Shown here: piece by piece, positions 47,520 through 56,859 of the stretch
Position numbering within the stretch: position 1 is the first letter of the stretch
Layout: each line of letters begins with the position of its first letter
Assembly (NCBI GenBank): GCA_910595825.1
Contig: OU343160.1
Location: forward strand, 54,802,982-54,866,981
Direction: 5' to 3'
Source: Philhelius pedissequus
Lineage: Eukaryota; Arthropoda; Insecta; Diptera; Syrphidae
Length of the DNA: 64,000 nt
Program-made: the position numbers and the translations under genes
Notes under the pieces: generated by a model
What the model was told of the DNA's origin: nothing
Database searches by the model: none
What the model saw: the letters and a program-made list of their open reading frames with translations, nothing else

Positions 47520-48403
47520 AGTTACTGTGGATACGGTCAGTTAAAAATTCTGGTTTAGGTCAACTTGCCTAGTACTAATAAAATCAAATATAATTAAATA
47601 CTCGTATAACCAAAAACAACCCCAGAACCGAAAGAAAACATTATATTTAAATTGTTTACAATCCAACTGCTTAAAATTAACAAATAAATTTTCTTTAAAA
47701 AAAAGTAGCTTGTTGACGAACGTGTCAGCTCTGCGATAGACGACAAATTTTAAATCCACTGAAAATCTAAAATAGCATTACCATGCATTTGGAAGAATTC
47801 TTTTATATATGTGAGTGCGACGAGATCTTGTTTTTCTTGTTAAATAAATGTCAAACTATGACGAGGATACAAAAAATAAAGCTTTTCATGTAGTCACGTT
47901 ACGTTAAATCAGCTTCAATACTATTTTCTTAGTTCTCGTCGTGAAAACTTTCTACCCATTGAATTGGGAAGTTGTTGTATGGTTGTCTCGCACTCGCAGG
48001 TATCGTTAATAACAAAATATATAAAAAATTCCGCTTACATTTTGGTCAAACAAAACGACTTTTTCAATAACAGCTCCACTGATTCCGAGAAATTTATTTT
48101 GTTAAATACTAACATAGCCAGCCATTATTTTTTTTTTTAGAAAAAGCTTAAAGAAACTTTGTACATAAGAAATTAAGTTAAAAAACACTATATCAGCTAA
48201 GAGTCTGGTTTATGAACATTGCATACTAGATTTTGAAGTTTTGTTCATTTAATTGGGAGGGAAAAACAGATATATGTAATGCATTTTGCATTCGTCTACA
48301 GTAAAACTTAAGAAAGAATCACTTTAATTGACTGTGTGTGGTAAGCGGTAAGCCTATGAGCATTACTAGTGGCGTGAGTATGAGTTTGATGGAATAAATA
48401 CAA
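47520..48403. other. No gene; short R-like fragment at 48000-48200
   Basis: The piece AGGTATCGTTAATAACAAAA with CTCCACTGATTCCGAGAAAT resembles R modules. Nothing else is recognisable. Confidence 0.4.
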
Positions 48404-48810
48404 CTGTGGTCTATTTCACCAACTTACGAATTGTAAATTACAAGTGCTTTTTTAACAAATTTGTTGAAAAATTGATTAATTCTGTTTCACGAGAATATTG
48501 TTTTACAAAATTGTACTTGTAGATACAAAGGGAAATTTGTAGAAATTTCAGTATTTTCGTTTCACCAAAACTATTTTTTTTTGTAGTTTACAAATACAAG
48601 TTTGTAAAATATAATTTTTTTTTGTAAGCTTGTGTTTCACAAAATGAAATAATTTTACTATTTTGTTCAGTTTATGAAAATTTCTTACAATAGAAATATG
48701 ATGAGTAGATTTAATTACAATTTGTAATTTTCAATATGAATCTCGTTTCCAATTTAAGAATGTCGTTACGTCGCGTCGTAGGCATAGTAGCACCGATAGT
48801 GACATAAGTG
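48404..48810 (+). repeat. Left arm of the foldback element
   Basis: Inverted partner of 51,061-51,448. Alignable landmarks are CTATTTCACCAACTTAC, TCTGTTTCACGAGAATA, GAATCTCGTTTCCAATTTAA and GCACCGATAG. Confidence 0.75.
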
Positions 48811-49028
48811 ACCATTTCGTTTTAATGAATGCATGTTGTGCAACGTATTTAAATATATTTTAAGCCCACCACTTTTATTCGCCTTAAATTTTGCCAAACA
48901 ACACCCCTTAGGTATTTCCAATCCTTCTTTTATTAAAATTCCATGTGATCTTACATTTTCAAGTATTTTTGCCAATCCATAACCTTGGTATTAGGTGTTA
49001 TAGTATTTGAAAATTTTGCCAAATAATA

Positions 49029-49960
49029 ACGGGTGATTTTTTTGCTACTTGGTTTTTGACGTTTATATTTTTGACAGATCACACATGACGAATTCCACGA
49101 ACATTTGACATTTCGATTCAGTATTGTTTGCCATTTCATCATGAATAGACTTACGCCTGAACAACGTTTGCAAATTATTGAAATTTATTATCAAAATTCG
49201 TGCTCTGTGAAAAATGTGTTTCGCAAGCTACGTCCGCTTTTTTTTCCGCTCATTTTTGGCTAAATGGATACGTGAATAAGCAGAATTTCCGTATTTGGAG
49301 TGAAGAGCAGCCAGAGGCAATTCAGCAGCTACCAATGCATCCCGAAAAATGCACTGTTTGGTGCGGTTTATGGGCAGGCGGCATCATTGGGCCGTACTTC
49401 TTCAAGGACGATGAAGGCCGCAATGTTACGGCCAATGGAGAAAGGTACCGTTCGATGATAACAGATTTTTTTTTGCCGAAAATGCAAGAATTGAACTCGG
49501 TCGACATGTGGTTCCAACAGGACGGTGCCACATGCCACACTGCACGCGAAACCATGCATCAATTGAGAGGCGAATTTGGTGAGCAGTTGATCTCACGTTT
49601 TGGCGCAGTCAATTGGCCACCAAGATCATATGATTTGACCCCGTTTGACTATTTTTTGTCGGGGCTATGTTAAGTCTATTGTCTATGGGGACAAGCCAAA
49701 CACGATTGCTGCCTTGGAAGCCAACATAGAACGCGTCATTGGTGAGATTCCGTCCGAAATGTGTGAAAAAGTTTGCCTAAATTGGACCTTCAGAATGGAC
49801 CACCTGAACCGTAGCCGCGGGCAACATTTAAGTGAAATTATTTTTAAAAAGTAAATGGCAGAAATTGGTTTATCGATCCAAATAAAAATTTCATTCACTT
49901 TTTACAAGTTTCTGTGTTTTTTTGAATTTTCAAAAACCAAGCTCTTAAAAAATCACAGTT
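49029..49960 (+). mobile_element. DD41D mariner-like element nested in the foldback, about 932 bp
   Basis: The left end ACGGGTGATTTTTTTGCTAC and the inverse of its right counterpart (GTGATTTTTTAAGAGCTTGG) form the TIRs. TA is present on both sides (49,027-49,028 and about 49,961). It shares both ends with 53,471-54,088. A deletion in the N-terminal coding region shortens it relative to the usual 1.3 kb. Confidence 0.82.
49141..49854 (+). pseudogene. DD41D mariner-like transposase lacking its first catalytic Asp
   Basis: The start codon at 49,141 gives NRLTPEQRLQIIEIYYQNS, the beginning of the helix-turn-helix domain. After FRKLR the sequence jumps to FFSAHFWLNGYVNKQNFRIW, where FSDEAHFW is expected. 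The first catalytic Asp and its neighbour Glu are therefore missing at the junction. The rest is well preserved. CTVWCGLWAGGIIGPYFF and NGERYRSMI precede the second Asp in MWFQQDGATCHT (codon 49,521-49,523). NWPPRSYDLTPFDYFL carries the third (codon 49,647-49,649), exactly 41 codons later. A frameshift at about 49,672 moves the C-terminus (VKSIVYGDKPNTIAALEANI) to another frame. It is a dead copy. Confidence 0.85.
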
Positions 49961-50019
49961 TATATCTTTTTTTTCACGTATCAAGCTAGTAACAAACATT
50001 TTATTTTGCTTATCTATAG

Positions 50020-50280
50020 CTGTTGATGTTCTCTATTGGCCGACTTACAACTTTGTGAACAAAAAATTGTAGTCTACAAGTCTGGAAATTAAACGATGAA
50101 ACGGTTTCTTCTTGTAATTGTAAATTACAATTTCCCCTATTTTTTGTCTCTTCACTAACAAATGTTTTGGAATTATGATTGTAGTGTGTGAAACAGAAAA
50201 TCAGTTCACAAATTTGTAATTGTAGTTTACAATTACTTATATGTGATTGTAATTGTAATTTGGTGAAATAAGCCACTGGT
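50020..50280 (-). repeat. Inner arm 1 of the foldback family
   Basis: On the minus strand it starts at GGCTTATTTCACCAAATTAC and includes TTTTCTGTTTCACACAC. It is related to but diverged from the outer arms, and inverted with respect to 50,455-50,640. Confidence 0.55.
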
Positions 50281-50454
50281 TGTAATCCATTAATCTTATA
50301 TATTCGTCCAAGGGCTTTGTATAACTCTTACAGCTAGCTGGAGGTGGAGCTCTAAGACACACATTTTTATTTTTCTCGAACACGGTGAAAATATTTCATA
50401 TCTTTCATTATTTTATCGCCATTTAAATGAATAGTTCCCTAGTAAAACGTCCCG

Positions 50455-50640
50455 TTGCCTGTTTCACCAAATTACAATTACAATTACACTTTTGTAGTTT
50501 TTAGTTATATTTGCAAATTTGTGATATGATTTTCTGTTTCACAAACTTCAAATTTTATTCCAACAAATTGGTTGGAACGAGAAAACAATGAAGGGAAATT
50601 GTAATTGTAATTTGCAAATACAAAACAGATCCGTTCAAAT
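50455..50640 (+). repeat. Inner arm 2 of the foldback family
   Basis: It begins CCTGTTTCACCAAATTACAA and includes GATTTTCTGTTTCACAAAC. It pairs with inner arm 1 across a 175-bp spacer, with the terminal sequence towards the spacer. Confidence 0.55.
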
Positions 50641-51060
50641 TTGTAAATTACAACTGTTTTTCACAAATCTCTTAACACTCTTGCTGATAATATCAAAAGA
50701 AAAATGAATACACAGAAAAACATTTTTATCGTCAGTTTAATTCAGGATAAAAAAATGTATTCGGCAAATTTTCAGATACCATAACAAACAGTCTTAAACT
50801 TAGTGAGTCTGCGTGCATGTGTGGGATCCCGTGGTATTGTCCACCATTTCCAAGCTAATGTAAGGCTGCTAGAAATTGCTGTGCGTCGGTGTCAATTAAA
50901 AGATTTTTTCAGACTGATTTGCAATGCGAGTTCCAATTGGCCTTCTTATTTCCTCTGCCCTAGCACGTTTTAACTAAAACTTTTCGTTAAAATAAAAAAG
51001 AATTTCAAATTTCATAGTTAATTCGCGGTATACACATTTTTCTTGTTCTATTAAAAAGCT

Positions 51061-51448
51061 CGCTTATATAACTATCGGTGCTTCTATGCCTTCGATGTAA
51101 CACCATTCTTAAACTGGAAACGAGATTCATATTGAAAATTACAAATTGTAATCAAATCATATTTCTATTGTAAGAAATTTTCATAAACTGAACAAAGTTG
51201 TAAAGTTATTTGATTTGGTGAAACTTACAAAAAAAAAAACATTTTATAAATTAGTATTTGTAAGCTATAAAAAAAATAGTTTTAGTGAAACGAAAATAAT
51301 GAAATTTGTACTAATTTCCCTCTGAAATCTACCACTACAATTTCGTAAAACAATTATCTCGTGAAACAGAATTAATCAATTTTTCTACAAATTAAAAAAA
51401 AAAAACATTTGTAATTTACAATTTGTAAGTTGGTGAAATAAACCACAG
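51061..51448 (-). repeat. Right arm of the foldback element
   Basis: Inverted partner of 48,404-48,810, ending GTTGGTGAAATAAACCACAG. The pairing is interrupted by small indels but continues across the full arm. Confidence 0.75.
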
Positions 51449-51519
51449 ATGTGAAGAGAAGACAAAATTTCTTGCATTTTTAAGAAACCCTGAAAACAAT
51501 TTTGGCAACAACGAATATA

Positions 51520-52821
51520 AAGGGTTATCCATTTTGCGGTTTCAAAAGTATAGGGCTGGAATTCGACATCTGTCGAACTAAGTTGTTAAACAAATTTGTT
51601 TGTCCAGTTGAAAGTCTGACATTTACGAAAATTGATCGCTCAACTATCGCACAATGCATAAAAATTGTTAAAACCGACTACAAAAATGGTGATTCTGCCA
51701 CAGCCACATATCGTACTTTAAGAGGAGATTATGGTTTACATCATCGTCCAACTACGCAAGCAATTGGAAAAATTGTGAAGAAATTTGAAGAGACTGGATT
51801 CGTCACAGATATTGTAAGGCCTGGGCATCATCGTTTCGCTCGTACCACTGAAAATATCGCTGCTGTAAGTAAAAGTGTTGCCGAAGACCCGATTGTGTCG
51901 ATTCCTCGTCGTTCTCAGGAATTAGGACTGTCTTATGGCACATTATGGCGTATTTTGCATTTGGATCTACACCTACATCCATATAAACTCCAGCTCACAC
52001 ATCAACTGAAGCCAAATGACCATTCACAACGTCGTAGATACGTCGAATGGGTGCTTGAACAGCAGGCGGTGGACGGCGATTTTTCGAACAAAATTTTCTT
52101 CAGCGACGAAGCACATTTCTCACTCCGTGGGTATGCTAATAAACCAAATTGTCATATTTGAGGTTCTGAAAATCCTCAAGTAATTGAAGAGAGGCCATTA
52201 GATCCACAAAAAGTCACTGTTTGGGGCGCTCTTTGGTCCGGAGGTGTGACTGGACTTTACTTCTTCGAAAACGACAATTGAACGATTGTCACCGTCAATT
52301 CGGAGCGTTATGGTCACATGATAACCGAATTTTTTTGCCTGCTATTGAAGAATACGACTTGGAGAATATGTGGTTTCAACAAGACGATGCCACATGCCAC
52401 ACAACTGGAGCGAATATGGCTTTATAGCAAGAGACATTTCCTGGCCGCGTAATTTCTCGTAGTGGCGATATCAACTGGCCACCAAGATCATTGCGATTTG
52501 ACACGGCTGGACCTTTTTTTTTTAGGACTACGCAAAAGACTGTGCTTATGCAGATAAACGCTAAACTCTTGAGCACTTGAAAACCAACATTCGTCAAGTT
52601 ATGGCTGGTTACCGCCCAATATGTTTCAAAAAGTGGTCGAAAAGTACCCCAAAAGAATCGATGCTTGCAACAATTTGCGTAGTGGTCATTTAAATGATGT
52701 AGTGTTTCACACATAATGTCAACGTTCAAACCTTGTAATAAAAAAGAAATATTATGAAGAAAAATATTTTATATGTGTTTTATTTACGTTTACTTTTGAA
52801 ACCGCAAAATGGATAACCCAT
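51520..52821 (+). mobile_element. Full-length DD41D mariner, 1,302 bp, inactive
   Basis: A perfect 29-bp TIR beginning GGGTTATCCATTTTGCGG is present at both ends. TA precedes the left end (51,518-51,519) and CA replaces TA on the right. It is the only mariner in the window close to full length, and the reference for the copies at 1-92 and 36,182-37,029. Its transposase is disabled by several lesions. Confidence 0.9.
51631..52700 (+). pseudogene. DD41D mariner transposase, near full length with stops and frameshifts
   Basis: The equivalent of the start Met is ATT at 51,631, by comparison with the ATG at 36,919. The open frame seen today begins upstream at 51,502 in flanking DNA. The N-terminal helix-turn-helix region (DRSTIAQCIKIVKTDYKNG to about residue 70) and the second DNA-binding unit (PRRSQELGLSYGTLWRILH) are complete. 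The first Asp is in FFSDEAHFSL (codon 52,105-52,107). TGA at 52,159-52,161 ends the frame. The second Asp is in WFQQDDATCHTT (52,383-52,385) and the third at 52,510-52,512 after a one-base insertion. That is 41 codons apart. Further stops (TGA near 52,278 and TAG near 52,425) and frame changes follow. All three catalytic Asp codons survive although the gene is dead. Confidence 0.88.
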
Positions 52822-53468
52822 CATTATCATCGGCTAAAAGATGTGCCGGTGAAAGCTGATTGCTTCCATTGATGAATATTCCACTACTCAGGGATAGCGA
52901 CAAAGTGGACGACTTCTGTAGATTAGAAAATTCAGACAGAATATCATTAAGGAATATAAGAAAGCAAGTCGAAAACGAAACGAGAATTTATTTAATGAAG
53001 ATCCCTCTGAAATACAAAGCGCGATTTGTGTCACTGATCTTTAAGATCCAAATTTCAATATATAAGATCACAATTGGATCTAGCGTTACGTGAGTCTATT
53101 AGTCTGTATTACAAAAAAATGTATTTACATTTGAAATTATTTAATTGAGAACGTAGCTGTGACTGTGTACCGTTTATGGTACTCGCAAACTTTTGTAGAC
53201 TTCGAGAATCCGTCGTTATTTTCAAAACACTGATTTAGAAGATCGGTATTGTGATCGTCCCAAATCAAACATCAATGCTGATTATTGACGCATTCATTCA
53301 TCTTAAAATGAAGATAAGAAAAGATACAAAAATTGGTTCCATGAACTGTCAAAATATACCCGTCCCGATTAACATTGTTCTGAATAAATTATGTAATAAA
53401 CTTTGAACAGCCTTGACTGACTGCAAATCTTTAAAATCATAATTCAAATTAAACTTTGTATGTGCTTA
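52822..53468. other. No gene recognised
   Basis: The 77-codon frame at 52,860-53,093 has no domain. No repeat end was recognised between the two mariner-type elements. Confidence 0.4.
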
Positions 53469-53470
53469 TA

Positions 53471-54088
53471 AACGGTGATTTTTTAAGAGCTTGGTTTTTG
53501 AAAATTCAAAAAAAAACACAGAAACTTGTAAAAAGTGAATGAAATTTTTATTTGGATCGATAAATCAATTTCTGCCATTTACTTTTTAAAAATAATTTCA
53601 CTTAAATGTTACCCGCGGCTACGCTTCAGGTGGTCCATTCTGAAGGTCCAATTTTGGCAAACTTTTTCACACATTTCGGCCGGAATCTCACCAGACGCTT
53701 TCAATGTTGGCTTCCAAGGCAGCAATCGTGTTTGGCTTGTCCCCATAGACAATAGACTTAACATAGCCCCACAAAAAATAGTCTAACGGGGTCAACTCAC
53801 ATGATCTTGGTGGCCAATTAACTGCGCCAAAACGTGAGATCAACTGCTAACCAAATTCGCCTCTCAATTGATGCATGGTTTGGACGTAGCTTGCGAAACA
53901 CATTTTTCACAGAGCACGAATTTTGATAATAAATTTCAATAATTTGCAAACGTTGTTCAGGCGTAAGTCAATTCATGATGAAATGGCAAACAATACTGAA
54001 TCGAAATGTCAAATGTTCGTGGAATTTGTCATGTGTGATCTGTCAAAAATATAAACGTCAAAAACCAAGTAGCAAAAAAATCACCCGT
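53471..54088 (-). mobile_element. Deleted DD41D element related to 49029-49960, 618 bp
   Basis: Both TIRs match those at 49 kb, with TA at 53,469-53,470 and 54,089-54,090. On the minus strand the first codons of the transposase (start near 53,973, with LTPEQRLQIIEIYYQNS) run to FRKLRP. They then join directly to sequence just before NWPPRSCELTPLDYFLWG. All of the middle, including the first two catalytic Asp residues, is deleted. The 5' edge of this deletion falls at nearly the same codon as the deletion in the 49-kb copy. Confidence 0.82.
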
Positions 54089-54090
54089 TA

Positions 54091-55570
54091 TATACATATG
54101 TAGGTATATGAAAAGTTATATACATAAGTTTGTTTTTAATCTCAAACTTAAGTATTCTTATCGAAACAATAACCCTCCAAATAATGTTCTTTTGCAAATT
54201 TAACCTCATTATGTTAAATGCGAATACGCAGACATATAAAACGTTAATGTTTTGTATGCAAATCCCGTACGCACATTTAAAGACTTTCTTTGGTATCGTT
54301 GTTATTGTTGTTACCATTGTTCATAATTCAGGCTAAAGTGTCAATGGTCTGGGTCCCTCTATCAAAATACATTAAAGCTCTCTGTGACAGTGACCCTGAA
54401 TATTGGATTTTCTTTTATGGTAAATTTCCAACTCATTGAATTACATTCGTTCTTTTCGGTTTAATAAAAAAAATCATCATACCAAACTGTGCTGAACTTT
54501 CATTTAACTATCGAATGCAGCGCACGAAATGCCGGCCGTCGCCGCATCATACTCTCCATTTCTCCATTTGACTACGTTCAATATTGTCTGATGCGTTCAA
54601 GTCAATTCGGACATTTCTGTTTTCTGGTTGGTTTCTTTTTCTGAAACTCATACTGACATTGTCAGCACGCACTATTTGCCTCTTGGTCATACTTACATTT
54701 TTATGTGATATTATAATTTTGTTGCCAATTAAGTTGCGTCACGTACAGAACATTAAAAATGTTTCAACTGAAACGTGAAAACAAAGATGATTAAACAAAA
54801 GTGTTGACGATGACATTTGATGAAATTTAGTAGGACAATTCGACAACAATTTATTATTTTTTTATTGGTTGGCCCAAATAAGGTTCTCACATACTCGTAT
54901 ACTCGTAATGTTAGGTAGTACATAAAAGGGTAGAAACAGAAAGGTGATGTGAAATCAAAAGTGGCGTCTCACCTTTATACCAGCTATATTTAAACATAGA
55001 AAGATACTCGTATTCATAAAATAGATAGAAATGTATCTGAAGCGAAAGTATTTTTATTTCTGCGGAATCCAATTAAATACCTACTATCTATAGATACCTG
55101 CGGTTAAACGCGTCAATGTTCTCAGAAATTGTGGGTGAAAGTGTTTGATTGCCTGTTGAATAAGAAATTAAAATTAATTGCCTTGTCATTTGGATACTTA
55201 CAGATTGATGTATGAGAGTGTTTCTTCTGTTTTGCGCGTGCTGTAACTACTTAATGTAAATCTAACATTTAGTTTTTACTAGTTGCAAATTGTAGGCGGG
55301 CTTAGCTTGAAGATTATTGTGTCTTATTCATGCCTATACTGTTTTGCGTATTTCATTCAACTATAGGTCCTGTAAATAAGTCTGTTTTTACCTTTTTTTG
55401 TGGAGACCAAGGATTCTGATATACTCAGACTGATACTGGAATCAATCTATGGGGTATATTATGGTATCCGACATAACGTTTCTCTGGACGAGTAACCCAT
55501 TTTTGAATTTTGTTTGTGTGTGTATGTGGAGAATCTTCTGCAGTTGCCGGTTAGAGATTTTTCCTCATTA
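54091..55570. other. No gene recognised
   Basis: Repeat-poor, with a G+C-richer spot at 54,530-54,560. No domain or transposon end was recognised. Confidence 0.4.
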
Positions 55571-55579
55571 ACAAGCTAA

Positions 55580-55789
55580 CTATAATTTTGATGGCGCTTC
55601 ATTCTTGTCCGGCCTTAACCAACAAGCTTGTCTAGCCAGCTTGGTTTTGTTCCCAGTTTCGCACTCGAAGTTGTTCGAATTCCCATTGCACATTTGTGAG
55701 CAACGTAAGCTTTGGTCTTTCTTTACTGAGCTACATATACCTCCGGAGCATTGACATTGACACCCATCCGCTCTAAATGATCCGTCCAT
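55580..55789 (-). other. Cysteine-rich short ORF of unknown nature
   Basis: The 69-codon frame has eight Cys, arranged C-x-C-x-C-x4-C in GCQCQCSGGICSS, then LRCSQMCNG, FECETG and RQACWLRPD. It has no hydrophobic signal peptide and no transmembrane segment. Its composition differs from the surrounding Lys/Asn/Phe-rich chance frames, so it may be an exon or the decayed piece of a host gene. The base triplet before the ATG is CAG, as in a splice acceptor, but no strong pyrimidine tract is visible. I do not recognise the family. Confidence 0.25.
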
Positions 55790-56060
55790 CTGAGTCGTTG
55801 TATTTTATGCACATGGAAGCAAAATTCACCCATGAATAATCTTTCTCTTGAAGCAACCCCAAACCTCCTCATGCTACTCAAGACTACGAAGATAAGGGTT
55901 ACTTAATTTCCATGAGAGTGGGCTTTGCTACTCAGCTGGCTTCTTATCCCCAAGAAGCAGTGATTGGGTAGATTTATCCTTGATTTGATCTCAGCGCTGG
56001 TTGTCTATGGATAGAAAGTCCCTACATATGCAAGAAATCTGTGTTTTGCGTACTACCTTA

Positions 56061-56307
56061 ATGACAGCATATGCTTTGCCCTTATTTACTGCTAAGTCCA
56101 TTTTCATCACTTGCATTTTAATACCGACCAAGGTGTTATCGACATCACTCTGTGCTCCTCCGACTTTTGAAGAACTACTTCATTGAACTACGATATTGAC
56201 AAAGTCAGAGGAGCACAGAGTGATGTCAATAACACCTTGGTGGGTATTAAAATGCAAGTGATGAAAATGGATTTAGCAGTAAATAAGGGCAAAGCATATG
56301 CTGTCAT
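56061..56307. repeat. Inverted duplication with 106-bp arms and 34-bp spacer (candidate hairpin-RNA source)
   Basis: The left arm 56,061-56,166 and right arm 56,201-56,307 are inverted copies differing at about four positions, roughly 96% identity. Either strand transcribed would fold into a long near-perfect hairpin. Both arms contain the same coding-like segment (below). Unlike the MITEs in this window, the arms have no transposon-like ends. This architecture resembles known insect hairpin-RNA loci, but transcription is not shown. Confidence 0.75.
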
Positions 56308-56510
56308 CAACTACCAGTCCTGGTGCTGCCTCGACAGTTCTGCACGTTGAAGAAGTCGCATGTCAGCACGTCAACTTGGCTACAACCATTTGCGACATTT
56401 AGGTTGTCGGTGAGGTTTTCACCGACCTTGAGCGAACATCACAAATGGACAAACTTAGCAGAGATGTGAAAACCAGATATTGCTCTGTATATACCTGTAG
56501 GGTATCGATT
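56171..56510 (+). pseudogene. Coding-like fragment of an unrecognised gene
   Basis: From the spacer through the right arm the frame reads DKVRGAQSDVNNTLVGIKMQ and continues VMKMDLAVNKGKAYAVIN. After a one-base shift at about 56,321 it continues TSPGAASTVLHVEEVACQHV, with VFTDLERTSQMDKLSR and RYCSVYTCRVSI, broken by one in-frame stop near 56,405. The minus strand of the left arm repeats the first 35 residues with one or two changes. The mix of residues is protein-like and unlike the chance frames nearby. I do not recognise the family. It may be a decayed copy of a host gene whose relative lies elsewhere in the genome. Confidence 0.4.
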
Positions 56511-56772
56511 TGAAGCTTCTGTGTTTATTCAACATCTGACCTTGTGAGAAAATTTGGTCAATGGTGCATTTTCCTGGCTTAAAGTCAAGCACCTCATTTA
56601 TTTTATTGTTTTTTTTTCGGTTTTGAGTAGATTTCAAAATTATTCGCGCTTAGCAGAGAGGCTTTCCTGTGAGAGTTTCTGCTGATACCGCATATAAAAT
56701 AAGGAAACTCTTTATTGCACTGAATTGAACAGCCATGTTATTTGAAGTCGACGGACATGGTTTTACAATAAA

Positions 56773-56851
56773 CATTTTAGCTTCGGTAAAGTTTCGGTAA
56801 GTCATATCTACTTCGATAAAACCTTACCGAAACTTTATAGAAGCTGAACTG
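56773..56851. other. 79-nt stem-loop
   Basis: The arms 56,773-56,801 and 56,823-56,851 pair with about three mismatches over 29 bp. They include a perfect 14-bp core AAAGTTTCGGTAAG / CTTACCGAAACTTT and a 21-nt loop. The size suits a microRNA-like precursor or the tip of a small MITE. Neither is demonstrated. Confidence 0.45.
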
Positions 56852-56859
56852 TTGTCTTG

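Larger units (their letters stand above)
48404..51448. mobile_element. Foldback-type element, 3.0 kb, with arms of about 400 bp
   Basis: The left arm 48,404-48,810 and right arm 51,061-51,448 are inverted copies. They begin CTGTGGT(C/T)TATTTCACCAA and end in a block with GCACCGATAGT. Inside are two more related arms (50,020-50,280 and 50,455-50,640) with the same GGTGAAATAAGCCACTGG / TTTCACCAAATTACAATTAC character, arranged so that their outer tips face each other. The whole is rich in TTACAATTTGTAA palindromes. A DD41D element has inserted at 49,029-49,960. There is no transposase of its own and no clear target duplication. It could alternatively be two adjacent related elements (48,404-50,275 and 50,455-51,448). 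Confidence 0.7.
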
